From positions 434,001-498,000 of the forward strand of contig NZ_JAEHGC010000002.1 of assembly GCF_016107705.1 (NCBI RefSeq): a stretch of 64,000 bases of DNA, read 5' to 3'. Shown piece by piece: positions 43,575 to 52,867 of this stretch (position 1 is its first letter; each line of letters begins with the position of its first letter). The position numbers and the translations under genes are program-made. Source of the DNA: Neobacillus cucumis (GTDB taxonomy: Bacteria > Bacillota > Bacilli > Bacillales_B > DSM-18226). The notes below the pieces were generated by a model, which did no database searches, was not told the DNA's origin, and was given only the letters and a program-made list of their open reading frames with translations.

Positions 43575-44309
43575 TTAATTTTTCAAATGCTGGTTCCCAT
43601 GAAAAACTTTTAAAATGTAATCAGCATCGGGGACATTTAGTCTTTTATAGCCAAGTAAAAATGCTTCATTATCATACGGTACTTCTTTGAAACAAACGTT
43701 TGTTGCACCACTTTCCGCTATTGTAAGAATTGCGTAGGGCGCATATGGCTTATGATTACAGCCTAGGGCACCGGGATTTAAATAGAGTCGATCTTTTGTT
43801 TTAAAATGATGGATGACATGATGATGTCCAAAACAAACGATTGCTGCTGTCGAGTTTTGATAAAATTCATCCAGTTTTTGATCGGTGGGTTCCTTGTCAA
43901 CCGATAAAAATTTCTTTTGTTCCTGTAGATGATAGTGAACAAAAAGCAGTTCTATTTCATTGTAATTGGCTTGTAGAGTGGTTGGAATTTCTTTTAGAAA
44001 AGAGATGAATTTCGGATCTAACCGCTCTGCCAACCATTGATGATGTTCTCTTTCAGCCCCTCTGCTATAAACTTCTCTTCCAGCAATGACATCGAGAATA
44101 GCTTCATCGTGGTTCCCCATAACAAAAGAAATATCGCTTCTTGAGACAAGCAGCTCCAGAACCTCATTGGTTTCATAACCAATCCCGACTAAATCCCCTA
44201 AACAGTAAATATGTTCAATTTGAGGATCGCAATCAATATCATCAAAGACCGCCTTTAAAGCAGACTGGTTCCCGTGAATATCCGTGACAATAGCAATTTT
44301 CTTATCCAT
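43575..44309 (-). CDS. metallophosphoesterase (calcineurin-like)
   Basis: 244 residues. The five phosphoesterase blocks are visible: TDIHGN, GDLVGIG, GNHDEA, FGHHH and NPGALG. A dinuclear metal site for phosphoester hydrolysis is expected. It resembles the YfcE/serine-threonine-phosphatase-like group; the substrate is unknown. ATG 44309 is chosen because GGAG lies nine bases upstream. Confidence 0.92.
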   Translation of the reverse strand: MDKKIAIVTDIHGNQSALKAVFDDIDCDPQIEHIYCLGDLVGIGYETNEVLELLVSRSDISFVMGNHDEAILDVIAGREVYSRGAEREHHQWLAERLDPKFISFLKEIPTTLQANYNEIELLFVHYHLQEQKKFLSVDKEPTDQKLDEFYQNSTAAIVCFGHHHVIHHFKTKDRLYLNPGALGCNHKPYAPYAILTIAESGATNVCFKEVPYDNEAFLLGYKRLNVPDADYILKVFHGNQHLKN

Positions 44310-44356
44310 GATCATACACTCCAACTTTTAAAGATAAACCTATTCTAACCCAAAAC

Positions 44357-44410
44357 GGTGACAGGCACCATCGGTGGACAAAACGGTGAAAATGTCCGTG
44401 TGGGGTGGAC
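44357..44410 (+). repeat. dispersed element, copy 9
   Basis: Core GGTGACAGGCACC (44357-44369), then GGTGGACAAAACGG and TGTCCGTGTGGGGTGGACA, the copy 1 layout. Confidence 0.75.
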
Positions 44411-44500
44411 AACGGTTTAATGTTCTTTTAAGTGGATAATCACATCAAGAATATTCCCTTTGTTTCCAATTGGCCCATGTCCGGGAACAGGGCATAATAT

Positions 44501-44531
44501 TAAAGAGCCTGGAAATCTTTCCAAGCTCTAA
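44501..44531 (-). terminator. terminator of the DUF2642-like gene
   Basis: AGAGCCTGGAAA and TTTCCAAGCTCT pair with one mismatch position. Confidence 0.65.
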
Positions 44532-44563
44532 TATCTGTCTATTTAGGTAGGTAATTTTAAACG

Positions 44564-44857
44564 TTAATTACTCTCATGATGGTGTTCATGTTCATGGTTA
44601 TCATCGTGTTCCAATTGCGCTTCCATTGGATTAAAGCCAAATGGACCCCTCGGAATCATTTCCACTCGATAAATGGCAACAATTGTCTCAATTCGAATGG
44701 CCAAATCCATCGGAACACCTCTACCCCTGCTATGCAAAATCACCACATCAGAACCTACAGTTTTTAAGCGGCCATTAAAACTCCCTTGAAGAGTAACAAC
44801 CTCAACCTCTTTCTTTAATAGTTCATGGGCAATTTGATGAAAATTTAAATCAGTCAT
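44564..44857 (-). CDS. small DUF2642/YuzF-like protein with His/Glu-rich tail
   Basis: 97 residues. The core (EVVTLQGSFNGRLKTVGSDVVILHSRGRGVPMDLAIRIETIVAIY) has the small beta-barrel, Sm-like pattern of DUF2642 proteins, which are common in spore coats and as small Bacillus proteins. The tail HDDNHEHEHHHES is strongly His/acidic and could bind metal. GAGGAGG precedes the ATG. Family call tentative. Confidence 0.6.
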   Translation of the reverse strand: MTDLNFHQIAHELLKKEVEVVTLQGSFNGRLKTVGSDVVILHSRGRGVPMDLAIRIETIVAIYRVEMIPRGPFGFNPMEAQLEHDDNHEHEHHHESN

Positions 44858-44946
44858 ATCATCGACCTCCTCCTTTCCCCTCTACAGTAAATGCAGATAC
44901 ACAAAAAATGTGTATGAGTAATAGTGGTTAGTGGATTATGTTAAAT

Positions 44947-45012
44947 TCGACAATATTCGGGTGGTGACAGGCACCGCTCGAATATTCTTGTTTCACAATC
45001 GAATGTTTCACG
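44947..45012 (-). repeat. dispersed hairpin-type element, copy 10
   Basis: On the minus strand it reads GTGAAACATTCGATTGTG, AAACAAG, then a palindrome with arms AATATTCG / CGAATATT around core GGTGCCTGTCACC. It is the same design as the copies at 49990, 52105 and 54181, but inverted. Confidence 0.8.
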
Positions 45013-45110
45013 AAAAATAAAAGGTTGAAATGTGTAGGGGAGATGATGTAAATATGAATTAATGGAATTAATGGATATTGGTTGATGGATAAAGATTATG
45101 GGGGGGAATT

Positions 45111-46301
45111 ATGAGTTCAGTTAGAGAAAATAAGGTTCGGTTTTTATTAGAGGTTTTTGGGGTTGCTTTGAAGCTTGGGTTGACTTCGTTTGGTGGTCCG
45201 ATTGCTCATTTGGGTTATTTTCATGAGGAATATGTTCGAAAGAGAAAATGGCTGGATGAGCGCAGTTACGTTGATCTTGTGGCACTGTGCCAGTTTCTCC
45301 CCGGCCCTGCAAGCAGTCAGGTAGGGATAGGGATTGGGATGATGAGAGGGGGGATTTTAGGAGGATTTGCCGCTTTTCTCGGTTTTACCCTTCCATCAGT
45401 TATTGCACTTATAATTTTTGCTTTTCTCCTAAAAGGATTAAATGTTAATGAAGCTGGGTGGGTACATGGGTTGAAAATTGTTGCAGTTGTCGTGGTAGCC
45501 CAGGCAATCATCGGCATGGCGAGGACACTTACACCAGATCTTAAGCGAAAAGCATTAGCTTTAGGTGCTTTAATTGTGAGCTTGCTTATTCCGGCAACCT
45601 TTACACAGGTTGGAATTATTCTCATTTCCGCAATAATCGGGTTCCTATTTTTCAAGCATTCAGACATTCAAGTGGACATAGCCATTCCTGTGCCCGTTTC
45701 CCGAACACTGGCCTTAGTATGCCTAACATTTTTTTTCGGATTATTACTCCTTTTACCTATACTTCGAGATGTCACAGCATCTCACACACTAGCTCTTTTT
45801 GATAGCTTTTATCGTTCAGGAGCGCTGGTTTTTGGCGGGGGACATGTGGTCCTGCCGTTATTAGAAAAAGAATTTGTTCCTCTGGGCTGGATATCAAAGG
45901 AAAGCTTTCTAGCCGGATACGGTGCAGCACAGGCAGTGCCTGGACCACTTTTCACGTTCGCCGCCTATTTAGGTGCAGTCATGAATGGCTGGAAGGGAGC
46001 ACTTTTAGCGACAGTGGCCATCTTTTTACCAGCATTTTTATTAGTAATGGGGACGCTGCCGTTTTGGGATCTACTCCGCCGAAACCCGAAATTGAAAGGG
46101 GCCATGCTAGCTGTAAATGGGGCGGTAGTGGGGATTCTAATTGCTGCCTTTTATACCCCGATATGGACAAGTGCGATTCAATCGGCAAAAGATTTTGCAC
46201 TCGGATCCATCTTATTCAGCCTCCTCGTCATTTTGAAATTGCCACCGTGGGTGATTGTACTAGCGGGTGTGACGGGAGGAACGATTTTTTCACTGTTTTA
46301 G
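45111..46301 (+). CDS. chrA: chromate transporter, CHR family (ChrA)
   Basis: 396 residues in two homologous membrane halves, the long-chain CHR form. The N-half motif is GLTSFGGPIAHLGYFHEEYVRKRKW with CQFLPGPASSQVGIGIG. The C-half has GGGHVVLPLLEKEFV and YGAAQAVPGPLFTFAAYLGA. It probably extrudes chromate. GGGGGGGAATT precedes the ATG. No ChrI-type regulator is adjacent. Confidence 0.93.
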   Translation: MSSVRENKVRFLLEVFGVALKLGLTSFGGPIAHLGYFHEEYVRKRKWLDERSYVDLVALCQFLPGPASSQVGIGIGMMRGGILGGFAAFLGFTLPSVIALIIFAFLLKGLNVNEAGWVHGLKIVAVVVVAQAIIGMARTLTPDLKRKALALGALIVSLLIPATFTQVGIILISAIIGFLFFKHSDIQVDIAIPVPVSRTLALVCLTFFFGLLLLLPILRDVTASHTLALFDSFYRSGALVFGGGHVVLPLLEKEFVPLGWISKESFLAGYGAAQAVPGPLFTFAAYLGAVMNGWKGALLATVAIFLPAFLLVMGTLPFWDLLRRNPKLKGAMLAVNGAVVGILIAAFYTPIWTSAIQSAKDFALGSILFSLLVILKLPPWVIVLAGVTGGTIFSLF

Positions 46302-46371
46302 CCGGGAAGTCAGTGGGTTTCTATTTGCGAGAACCATAATAATGTTATGTAAACCAAATTCAAATAATTCT

Positions 46372-46400
46372 GGGCGCACCGAAAGGGGCGCCCTTTACTC
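46372..46400. terminator. bidirectional terminator
   Basis: GGGCGC-a-CC and GG-g-GCGCCC pair around GAAA, followed by TTTACTCTTTT, between convergent genes. Confidence 0.75.
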
Positions 46401-46403
46401 TTT

Positions 46404-47321
46404 TCAAGAATCAATAATAGTTTCCCCAATTAATAAAACGCGTAACAGCTCCTGTGGTAACTCTCTTTTTTCCCATTCCTTCAACAACCTCTCCAACGCT
46501 TCAGGGCCGGTGTCATCTGCTAAACGATAAGCTCCGTAATGCATCGGAATGAATCTTTTCGCGTTTAACTCCATAAAAGCTTGAACACTATCCTCGGGTG
46601 AGATATGAGATACAGCCATAAACCATTCCGGTTCGTATGCGCCAATCGGCATTAATACCGTATCAATCTCAAATTTTCCGCCTATTTCCTTAAATCCTCG
46701 AAAATAACCAGAATCCCCGACAAAATAATGTGATTCTTGTTTATTTTGAAATATCCAGCCGCCCCAATGAGATGTATTGATATCGGAAAGAGTCCTCCGC
46801 GTCCAATGCTGGGCTGGAACAAAATGAAGACTCAGTCCCAGGTACTCAGTACTTTCCCACCATCCCATTTCCTTTACACGTTGAAAGCCTTTTTTGAAAA
46901 AACTTTCCCCTAAACCAATGGGAACGAAATAATGCGGATTTCCTTTTAATTTTTTTAAAGTAGGAAAATCCAAATGATCATAATGGCCATGGGAAATGAC
47001 GACAATATCAATATCCGGCATATCTTCTAAAGAGATACCTGGATCTGTTAGCCGCTTTTGAAAACCCATCCGTTTCGCCCAAACTGGATCTGTTAGGATA
47101 TTTACTCCATTCATCTGGATTAAAAACGTAGAATGTCCAATCCAAGTGAAGGAGGTCTTGCTGTGATTCTCCTTTAGTTCGTTCACTTTCTTAGTAGGGG
47201 ATTGCGGGATTTGAACAGTTAGATCCTTTACTTTGCTTCGCCTTTCCTTCATCCACTTCCTCATATCGTTAAAGGACTTTTTGTTTTGCACATCATCCAA
47301 ATTGCTATATCTTTTTCTCAT
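46404..47321 (-). CDS. MBL-fold metal-dependent hydrolase (NAPE-PLD/UlaG-like)
   Basis: 305 residues. After a basic N-terminal stretch of 60 residues comes a beta-lactamase fold: WIGHSTFLIQM, NILTDPVW, metal motif SHGHYDHLD, FVPAQHW, FVGDSGYF and MHYGAYRL. It matches the N-acyl-phosphatidylethanolamine phospholipase D-like branch. It acts on phosphodiester or lactone substrates; the specific one is unknown. GGGGGATTTT precedes the ATG. Confidence 0.88.
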   Translation of the reverse strand: MRKRYSNLDDVQNKKSFNDMRKWMKERRSKVKDLTVQIPQSPTKKVNELKENHSKTSFTWIGHSTFLIQMNGVNILTDPVWAKRMGFQKRLTDPGISLEDMPDIDIVVISHGHYDHLDFPTLKKLKGNPHYFVPIGLGESFFKKGFQRVKEMGWWESTEYLGLSLHFVPAQHWTRRTLSDINTSHWGGWIFQNKQESHYFVGDSGYFRGFKEIGGKFEIDTVLMPIGAYEPEWFMAVSHISPEDSVQAFMELNAKRFIPMHYGAYRLADDTGPEALERLLKEWEKRELPQELLRVLLIGETIIDS

Positions 47322-47468
47322 AAAATCCCCCGCATAAAACGCTTATTTTCATCATTATAGCAAACTTATTTGAAATTAGAGTTTTTAAAGTCAGTTTATT
47401 CACTATAATTATATTATGTAAACTAAACATTTTTAAAAACGTGCCATAATTTTTTATGACACCAAATC

Positions 47469-48554
47469 TTACGAAGTACGGGCCGTTTTTCTCATGCCTA
47501 TTTTAAAAAACAGGCGCAATAGCGGGGGAACCGCAAAATAGATAAAAAACAACCGAAATAATTGGAATCCAGTAACCATCGATAAATCAGCATGAACCTC
47601 ATGGGCAAGGATTCCCATTTGATCCATCCCGCCAGGAGCTACGCTTAAAAAGCTGGTGGATGCTGTAATATGTTCTTGAAAAACGAGCAGGAGGCTTAGG
47701 CCTAACGAACCTAAAATCATCACCATCCCGCTTATTAATGCGAGTGTAATCACTCTGGCCTTATGCTGAAGTTTTTCCGGCTTTAATAATAAGCCGATAT
47801 AACCGCCAATCAAAAATTGAGATAGGTCCAAAATCGATGCAGGCAGTGCAGGACCATGCAAGCCGGAAATATTGACAATTGCCGTTCCTAAAATTGGCCC
47901 CAGTAAAAAGGGAGTAGGGAACTTTAGTTTTTTTGCGAGAAATGCACAAATGATACAAAGGATTGCAAGCCAAACAATTGATGTATTGGCAGTTTGGACG
48001 GCATGAATCAGGGTCCCAGTAGAGCTAAGAGCTGTACTCCGAAAAAACGGTCCAAAAATCAGAAACGGCACAAAGAAGATAATCATCATGAGCCTTGCAA
48101 CCTGAAGGAATGTCACCGTTGTAATGTCAATTCCCTTTACTTCTTCGGCAAAGATAATCATTTGTGACAGTCCTCCGGGAATACTTCCTGTCAAAACCGT
48201 TGGATAGTCAACACCAGTTAATTTTGAAACCACAAAAGCAATGCCGGAGCAAAATGCAACAAGTAAAACGGTCATTAGCAGCATGGTGGGCAATTGTTTC
48301 AAAATCTGAAGAAGCGCACTTGTAGTAAACGATAAACCGATAGAATAACCAACAATAATCAAACCAGCGTTCCGCACCTCACTGGGCCAATACAATTGAA
48401 TTTTTCCAAATCGGGCACCAATAAATATGGCAACCATCGGCCCGAGAAGCCAAGGAATTGGTGTATGGATAATAGAGAATAAGATGCCACCGATCATAGC
48501 TATTATTAGTGAAACGGAAAAACGAACCTTTTTGCTATTTTTATTCATATTCAA
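47469..48554 (-). CDS. AbrB family membrane protein (duplicated AbrB transporter domain)
   Basis: 361 residues with about ten membrane segments. Two repeats carry the signature pairs: IPWLLGPMVAIFIGAR and TGSIPGGLSQMIIFAEEV in the first, FPTPFLLGPILGTAIVN and SVAPGGMDQMGILAHEV in the second. Members were named for ammonia monooxygenase regulation, but are probably transporters. Function unknown here. Single gene. Confidence 0.88.
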   Translation of the reverse strand: MNMNKNSKKVRFSVSLIIAMIGGILFSIIHTPIPWLLGPMVAIFIGARFGKIQLYWPSEVRNAGLIIVGYSIGLSFTTSALLQILKQLPTMLLMTVLLVAFCSGIAFVVSKLTGVDYPTVLTGSIPGGLSQMIIFAEEVKGIDITTVTFLQVARLMMIIFFVPFLIFGPFFRSTALSSTGTLIHAVQTANTSIVWLAILCIICAFLAKKLKFPTPFLLGPILGTAIVNISGLHGPALPASILDLSQFLIGGYIGLLLKPEKLQHKARVITLALISGMVMILGSLGLSLLLVFQEHITASTSFLSVAPGGMDQMGILAHEVHADLSMVTGFQLFRLFFIYFAVPPLLRLFFKIGMRKTARTS

Positions 48555-48768
48555 ATAAAACCCTTCAATCTATTATAAAAATCAGATGAGATAGTACCAT
48601 GATACCATAGGAGCTTCGTTTCATATTCTAAAAAGCTCTAGCGTGGGAATATTCATGAGGAAGGACTTGTTCGGCATTGAAGAAAAATAGAAGTTTTATA
48701 AATACTGGAATTTTGTTAGAATAATAACAGCTTTTGAAAATTTTTTACACTAAAAAAGGTGTGTATGC

Positions 48769-49983
48769 ATGAAGCAGTTTTACAGTTTAATCACTCAAAA
48801 ATCTTACTATTTATTTACCTCCATCATCATTTTCCTTATGATTATGGGATTATTCGTTGTGAACCCGCATTACCATCACTTTGGAGCGGGAATGATCTTA
48901 CATATAATCCTTGTTGCATTATTATCCATTTGTTTAGTTTTATATCCAAAACATGAAACACATCTTTTTCGAATCATCATTATTTTGATATGTGCAGCTT
49001 ATTTTTACACGCTGTTCTTTTTATATAGTGAAACGTGGTCAACATTTATCTTTTTATGTTTCATTCCAGCAATCTCCATATTATTTTTTGATTCAAAGCT
49101 CTTTTATTTTTCTTTAGTTTTAAACAGCATACTTATTTTACTGCTTTTTAGTTTTATTTCATTAAATAAGCAAACATCATTTTATTCTTATATTAAAATG
49201 GATTTACCCGGAAATTTGATGAATTTTATTGCCAGTCAGGTAATGTTATTTTTTATTTTTTATTTATCTTCTGCTCGCATTAAAAAACAGCAAATGTATT
49301 ATGAACAAATCCAGCAGACAGAGCGCTTGAAGACTACTGGGCAGTTAGCTGCGGCGGTTGCGCATGAAATAAGGAATCCACTAACGGTTGTAAAAGGCTT
49401 CTTACAATTATTTGAAAACGATGTATCACTTAATGAGGGGATGAAAAAGAATTTTTCTCTTATGATTGATGAAATCAATACAGCGGAACAAGTTATCTCA
49501 CAATTTTTAACGATAGCTAAACCGGATAAGGATAAAAGGATGGAAACCGTCGATGTTGCCATCGTTCTTCAAAGTGTGACAGATCTACTCAAATCATACG
49601 GTCTTTTACACGATAATCAAATTGAGTTAAAAGTGGTAGAAGATTGTTTGATTGCCGTAAATGTCATTGAGTTTAAACAACTGGTGATTAACCTTATTAA
49701 AAATGCAATTGAAGCTTCAAAAGTAGGAGATACTGTCCATGTTAAGACCGAAAAAGTGAAAAATGAAGTCGAAATCCAAATCACCGATCAAGGTAGCGGA
49801 ATGTCAGAAGAAGTAATCAAATCACTCGGGACCCCTTTTTATTCACTAAAAAGCAAGGGCACAGGACTAGGACTAATGATCTGCTACAACATCGTCGAAA
49901 AATACAACGGAACCATCCAGTTTATCAGTTCCATTGGAAAAGGAACAACCGTCGTCGTCCGCTTTCCGTATCATCATATATAA
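48769..49983 (+). CDS. sporulation-type sensor histidine kinase (KinB-like)
   Basis: 404 residues. Six hydrophobic segments fill about 1-165, followed by a short linker, the histidine box AVAHEIRNPLT with H199, and an ATPase domain with NLIKNAIEA, DQGSGM and GTGLGL. Multi-span orphan kinases with this HisKA box feed the Spo0 phosphorelay in Bacillus (KinB type). There is no adjacent response regulator, which fits an orphan phosphorelay kinase. AAAAAAGGTGTG lies before the ATG. Confidence 0.88.
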   Translation: MKQFYSLITQKSYYLFTSIIIFLMIMGLFVVNPHYHHFGAGMILHIILVALLSICLVLYPKHETHLFRIIIILICAAYFYTLFFLYSETWSTFIFLCFIPAISILFFDSKLFYFSLVLNSILILLLFSFISLNKQTSFYSYIKMDLPGNLMNFIASQVMLFFIFYLSSARIKKQQMYYEQIQQTERLKTTGQLAAAVAHEIRNPLTVVKGFLQLFENDVSLNEGMKKNFSLMIDEINTAEQVISQFLTIAKPDKDKRMETVDVAIVLQSVTDLLKSYGLLHDNQIELKVVEDCLIAVNVIEFKQLVINLIKNAIEASKVGDTVHVKTEKVKNEVEIQITDQGSGMSEEVIKSLGTPFYSLKSKGTGLGLMICYNIVEKYNGTIQFISSIGKGTTVVVRFPYHHI

Positions 49984-49989
49984 ATTGTT

Positions 49990-50055
49990 TGTGGAACATT
50001 TTGGGGAACAAGAAAATTCGGGTGGTGCCTGTCACCACCCGAATTTTGTCGAATC
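49990..50055 (+). repeat. dispersed hairpin-type element, copy 11, possible terminator
   Basis: GTGGAACATTTTGGGGAAC, then AATTCGGGTGGTG and CACCACCCGAATT form a perfect stem around CCTGT, followed by TTGTCGAA. A decayed half copy (TTTCGGGTAGTGACAG) follows at 50061. It sits right after the kinase gene. Confidence 0.85.
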
Positions 50056-50139
50056 CAAAATTTCGGGTAGTGACAGCCAACGTAAAAAATAGTAATATTA
50101 TTTGGTGACTAATTATATATACAAATCCGCAAACGGCGG

Positions 50140-50175
50140 TAGAGGTTCTAGCACCCCTCTTTAAAAAAACTAAGG
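50140..50175 (+). ncRNA. preQ1-I riboswitch upstream of queCDE
   Basis: AGAGGTTCTAGC at 50141 opens P1 and the preQ1-binding loop, CCCTCT closes it, and the A-rich tail AAAAAAACTAAGG supplies the pseudoknot strand. This matches the class I preQ1 aptamer closely. It binds the queuosine precursor 7-aminomethyl-7-deazaguanine and reduces expression of its biosynthesis genes. Confidence 0.93.
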
Positions 50176-50213
50176 AAAACGGGTCTGCTTTCTTTAGTGG
50201 GTCTGTTTTTTTA
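50171..50213 (+). terminator. expression platform/attenuator of the preQ1 riboswitch
   Basis: CTAAGGAAAAC can pair with GCTTTCTTTAG, and TTTTTTTATTT follows after TGGGTCTG. The left arm shares CTAAGG with the aptamer pseudoknot, which makes termination ligand-dependent. Exact pairing is uncertain. Confidence 0.6.
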
Positions 50214-50233
50214 TTTAAAGGAGAGAGTATAAC

Positions 50234-50893
50234 GTGAAAAAAGATAAAGCAGTTGTTGTTTTTAGCGGCGGGCAGGATAGTACGACATGTTTATTCTGGG
50301 CCTTAGAACGTTTTGAAGAAGTGATTGCCGTAACGTTTAATTATAATCAAAGGCATAAAGCAGAAATTGAGTGTGCCAAAAATATTGCGAATGAACTTGG
50401 TGTGAAACATCATATTTTAGATATGTCATTATTAAACCAGCTTGCTCCCAACGCATTAACGAGGGATGATATTGAAGTGAAAGAGGGCGAGGATGGGGGA
50501 CTGCCGAATACATTTGTTCCAGGTCGAAACCTTTTATTTATGTCCTTTGCCGGTGTACTAGCGAGTCAAGTAGGAGCAAAACATATTGTAACCGGTGTAT
50601 GTGAGACGGATTTCAGCGGTTACCCGGATTGCCGTGATGTGTTTATTAAATCATTAAATGTTACCTTAAACCTGTCTATGGATCAACAATTTGTGATTCA
50701 TACGCCCTTAATGTGGATCGACAAAGCGGAAACATGGCAGTTGGCAGATGAACTTGGTGCTTTGGACTTTGTCAGAGAAAAAACATTAACTTGTTATAAC
50801 GGTATTATCGCAGATGGCTGCGGTGAATGCCCGGCATGTAAGTTACGAAAAAACGGACTAGATCAATATTTAAGCACACGAAAGGAGTTATAA
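50234..50893 (+). CDS. queC: 7-cyano-7-deazaguanine synthase
   Basis: 219 residues. The PP-loop SGGQDSTTC is at the N-terminus, and the C-terminal Zn site is seen in [10 protein letters not shown]. It converts 7-carboxy-7-deazaguanine to preQ0 with ATP and ammonia, a late step toward queuosine. GTG start with AAAGGAGAGAG upstream, under the preQ1 riboswitch. queD starts five bases after its stop. Confidence 0.96.
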   Translation: MKKDKAVVVFSGGQDSTTCLFWALERFEEVIAVTFNYNQRHKAEIECAKNIANELGVKHHILDMSLLNQLAPNALTRDDIEVKEGEDGGLPNTFVPGRNLLFMSFAGVLASQVGAKHIVTGVCETDFSGYPDCRDVFIKSLNVTLNLSMDQQFVIHTPLMWIDKAETWQLADELGALDFVREKTLTCYNGIIADGCGECPACKLRKNGLDQYLSTRKEL

Positions 50894-50897
50894 TCAC

Positions 50898-51380
50898 ATG
50901 TATGGTTTTCGAATCGTGGATAAACTCCAAAAAATCAACGAAGATATCCAGCCAAATCAATTAAAATATCATGCTAAAAGAGTCCTCGTCAGCAAGGAAT
51001 TTACCTTTGATGCCGCGCACCATCTCCATAACTATGAAGGGAAATGCAAAAACCTTCATGGTCATACGTATAAGGTGATCTTTGGATTGAGCGGATTTGT
51101 CGATGATCGTGGTCTCATGATTGATTTTGGTGATATTAAAGAGATTTGGAAAAATGAGATCGAAATTTTTCTAGATCACCGCTATTTAAATGAAACTTTA
51201 CCACCGATGAATACTACCGCGGAAAACATGGTTGTCTGGATTTATGAAAAAATGGCTGAGGCACTTTTAAAGGAAGAAAGACAGCAAAGGTATCAAGGTG
51301 CAAGAGTCGAGTTTGTGCGACTTTTTGAAACGCCGACAAGCTATGCGGAAGCAAGACGGGAGTGGATGGAACTTGACTAA
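50898..51380 (+). CDS. queD: 6-carboxy-5,6,7,8-tetrahydropterin synthase
   Basis: 160 residues. FDAAHHLHNYEGKCKNLHGHTYK gives the Zn-binding His triad and the catalytic Cys of the PTPS/QueD family. It makes 6-carboxytetrahydropterin from dihydroneopterin triphosphate. The protein has a slight N-terminal extension (about 30 residues) before VSKEFTFDAAHH. AAAGGAG within the end of queC is the ribosome site; the gene overlaps queE. Confidence 0.95.
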   Translation: MYGFRIVDKLQKINEDIQPNQLKYHAKRVLVSKEFTFDAAHHLHNYEGKCKNLHGHTYKVIFGLSGFVDDRGLMIDFGDIKEIWKNEIEIFLDHRYLNETLPPMNTTAENMVVWIYEKMAEALLKEERQQRYQGARVEFVRLFETPTSYAEARREWMELD

Positions 51381-52095
51381 ACTACCCGTACTGGAAATTT
51401 TCGGACCAACAATTCAAGGCGAGGGAGCTGTGATTGGCCAAAAAACGATGTTTGTCAGAACGGCCGGATGCGATTATTCCTGCAGCTGGTGTGACTCTGC
51501 CTTTACCTGGGACGGTTCCGGAAAAAATGATATTCGGATGATGGAAGCAGAAGAAGTTTGGCAGGAGCTAAAGGAAATTGGCGGTGAACGTTTTTCGTTT
51601 GTTACGATTTCAGGGGGAAACCCGGCGCTACTTAAAAACTTGGATTCATTGATTAAGATTTTTAAAGAAAATGAGATTAAAATTGGTCTCGAAACGCAAG
51701 GCAGTAAGTGGCAGGATTGGTTCCTTGAGATTGATGAACTTACCATTTCTCCAAAACCGCCAAGTTCGAAGATGGTAACAGACTTTACAGTACTAGACCA
51801 GATCATTGAGAATTTGAAGGAATCCTCCCATAATGTAAGTCTCAAAGTTGTGATTTTCGATGATCGTGATTATGAATATGCTAAAAACGTTCACCAACGC
51901 TACCCAAATGTTCCTTTCTTCTTGTCGGTAGGAAATGATGATATCAACACCTTTGACAATCAAGCTCTACTAATGCATCTACTAAAAAAATATGAGCTCC
52001 TCGTGGATAAAGTCATGTCTGATTCAGACTTTAACAACGTAAAAGTTCTACCTCAATTGCACACATTGCTGTGGGGGAATAAGCGCGGTGTATAG
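51373..52095 (+). CDS. queE: 7-carboxy-7-deazaguanine synthase (radical SAM)
   Basis: 240 residues, close to the 243 of B. subtilis QueE. FGPTIQGEG and the cluster motif GCDYSCSWCDSAF (CxxxCxxC) bind the [4Fe-4S] cluster and SAM. It contracts the pterin ring to 7-carboxy-7-deazaguanine. TTG 51373 is chosen because GGGAGTGG lies about eight bases upstream; the longer frame from 51298 overlaps queD with no family match. queF does not follow in this window. Confidence 0.94.
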   Translation: MTKLPVLEIFGPTIQGEGAVIGQKTMFVRTAGCDYSCSWCDSAFTWDGSGKNDIRMMEAEEVWQELKEIGGERFSFVTISGGNPALLKNLDSLIKIFKENEIKIGLETQGSKWQDWFLEIDELTISPKPPSSKMVTDFTVLDQIIENLKESSHNVSLKVVIFDDRDYEYAKNVHQRYPNVPFFLSVGNDDINTFDNQALLMHLLKKYELLVDKVMSDSDFNNVKVLPQLHTLLWGNKRGV

Positions 52096-52104
52096 CTTCG
52101 TATG

Positions 52105-52160
52105 GAACATTCTGTGAAACAAGAAAAATCGGGTGGTGCCTGGCACCACCCGATTTTTGT
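52105..52160. repeat. dispersed hairpin-type element, copy 12, bidirectional terminator
   Basis: ATGGAACATTCTGTG leads to AAAAATCGGGTGGTGCC and its full complement ending GATTTTT, a perfect palindrome with core GGTGCCTGGCACC (52135-52147). It lies exactly between convergent queE and the deacetylase gene, where a terminator is needed. Confidence 0.88.
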
Positions 52161-52165
52161 CGAAT

Positions 52166-52867
52166 TTAAAACTCGTTTTGTAGTTCATTTACTGTAACAA
52201 ATTTATATCCTTTTTCTGTTAATTCTTTTAAGATACCCTCAATGGTTTTTTGTTCGTTTCCGGTTTGGTCGTACATGGGATGAAGGAGTATGATGGAACC
52301 TGGTTTGATATTCTGTTTTACATAGGTCACTTTATCCTTAATAGAGGTATAATAGGTGTCCGGTTCTAGGTTCCATGTGATAGTATCCCTATGATGCTTC
52401 TTCAAATAAAAGGGAAGTCCGACAAGTTTTTTTCCATTTGGCGGACGAACATCGATTTCTCCCTTATATCCAGTCTTGCGAATCAACATATCTGTTTGTT
52501 CAATTTCTCTCTTAATATAATCAGGGCTTTTGAAAATCATCCTTTTATGTGAATAGGTGTGATTGCCGATTTGATGTCCCGCTTCTGCAATTTTCAGCCC
52601 CTGTTCTGGATGCTGTCGTAATTCATTTCCAATGAGGAAAAAGGTTGCTTTAGCATCGTACTGATCGAGAAGGGGCAATATATTGTCCACATTCCCTGTA
52701 GGACCATCATCAAAGGTAAGAGCTACCACCTTTTTATTGGTTTTAACATGGTCTGTAATACCACCAAATACCTGGTAAGTCCGTGAATTCATTAATTTGT
52801 ATGTACCATAGAATGTTAGAAAAAGTACAAGTAAGATAACTGCAGATATAAGCATTCTTTTCCTCAT
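52166..52867 (-). CDS. polysaccharide deacetylase (CE4), membrane-anchored
   Basis: 233 residues. One membrane segment at about 5-25 anchors an extracellular NodB domain: TFDDGPTG, GNHTYSHKRM, RPPNGKK (Asn for the usual Tyr of motif 3), TWNLEPDTYY and LLHPMYDQT. The usual Asp of motif 4 and the His/Asp details differ from canonical enzymes. It is the PdaA/PdaB-like size. It would deacetylate cell-wall or spore polysaccharide. GGAGGATTTA lies before the ATG. Confidence 0.88.
   Translation of the reverse strand: MRKRMLISAVILLVLFLTFYGTYKLMNSRTYQVFGGITDHVKTNKKVVALTFDDGPTGNVDNILPLLDQYDAKATFFLIGNELRQHPEQGLKIAEAGHQIGNHTYSHKRMIFKSPDYIKREIEQTDMLIRKTGYKGEIDVRPPNGKKLVGLPFYLKKHHRDTITWNLEPDTYYTSIKDKVTYVKQNIKPGSIILLHPMYDQTGNEQKTIEGILKELTEKGYKFVTVNELQNEF

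Noticed and set aside
51298..51372. longer N-terminus for queE
   Set aside because: The extra 25 residues overlap queD in another frame and have no family match; TTG 51373 has a ribosome site and gives the expected length.
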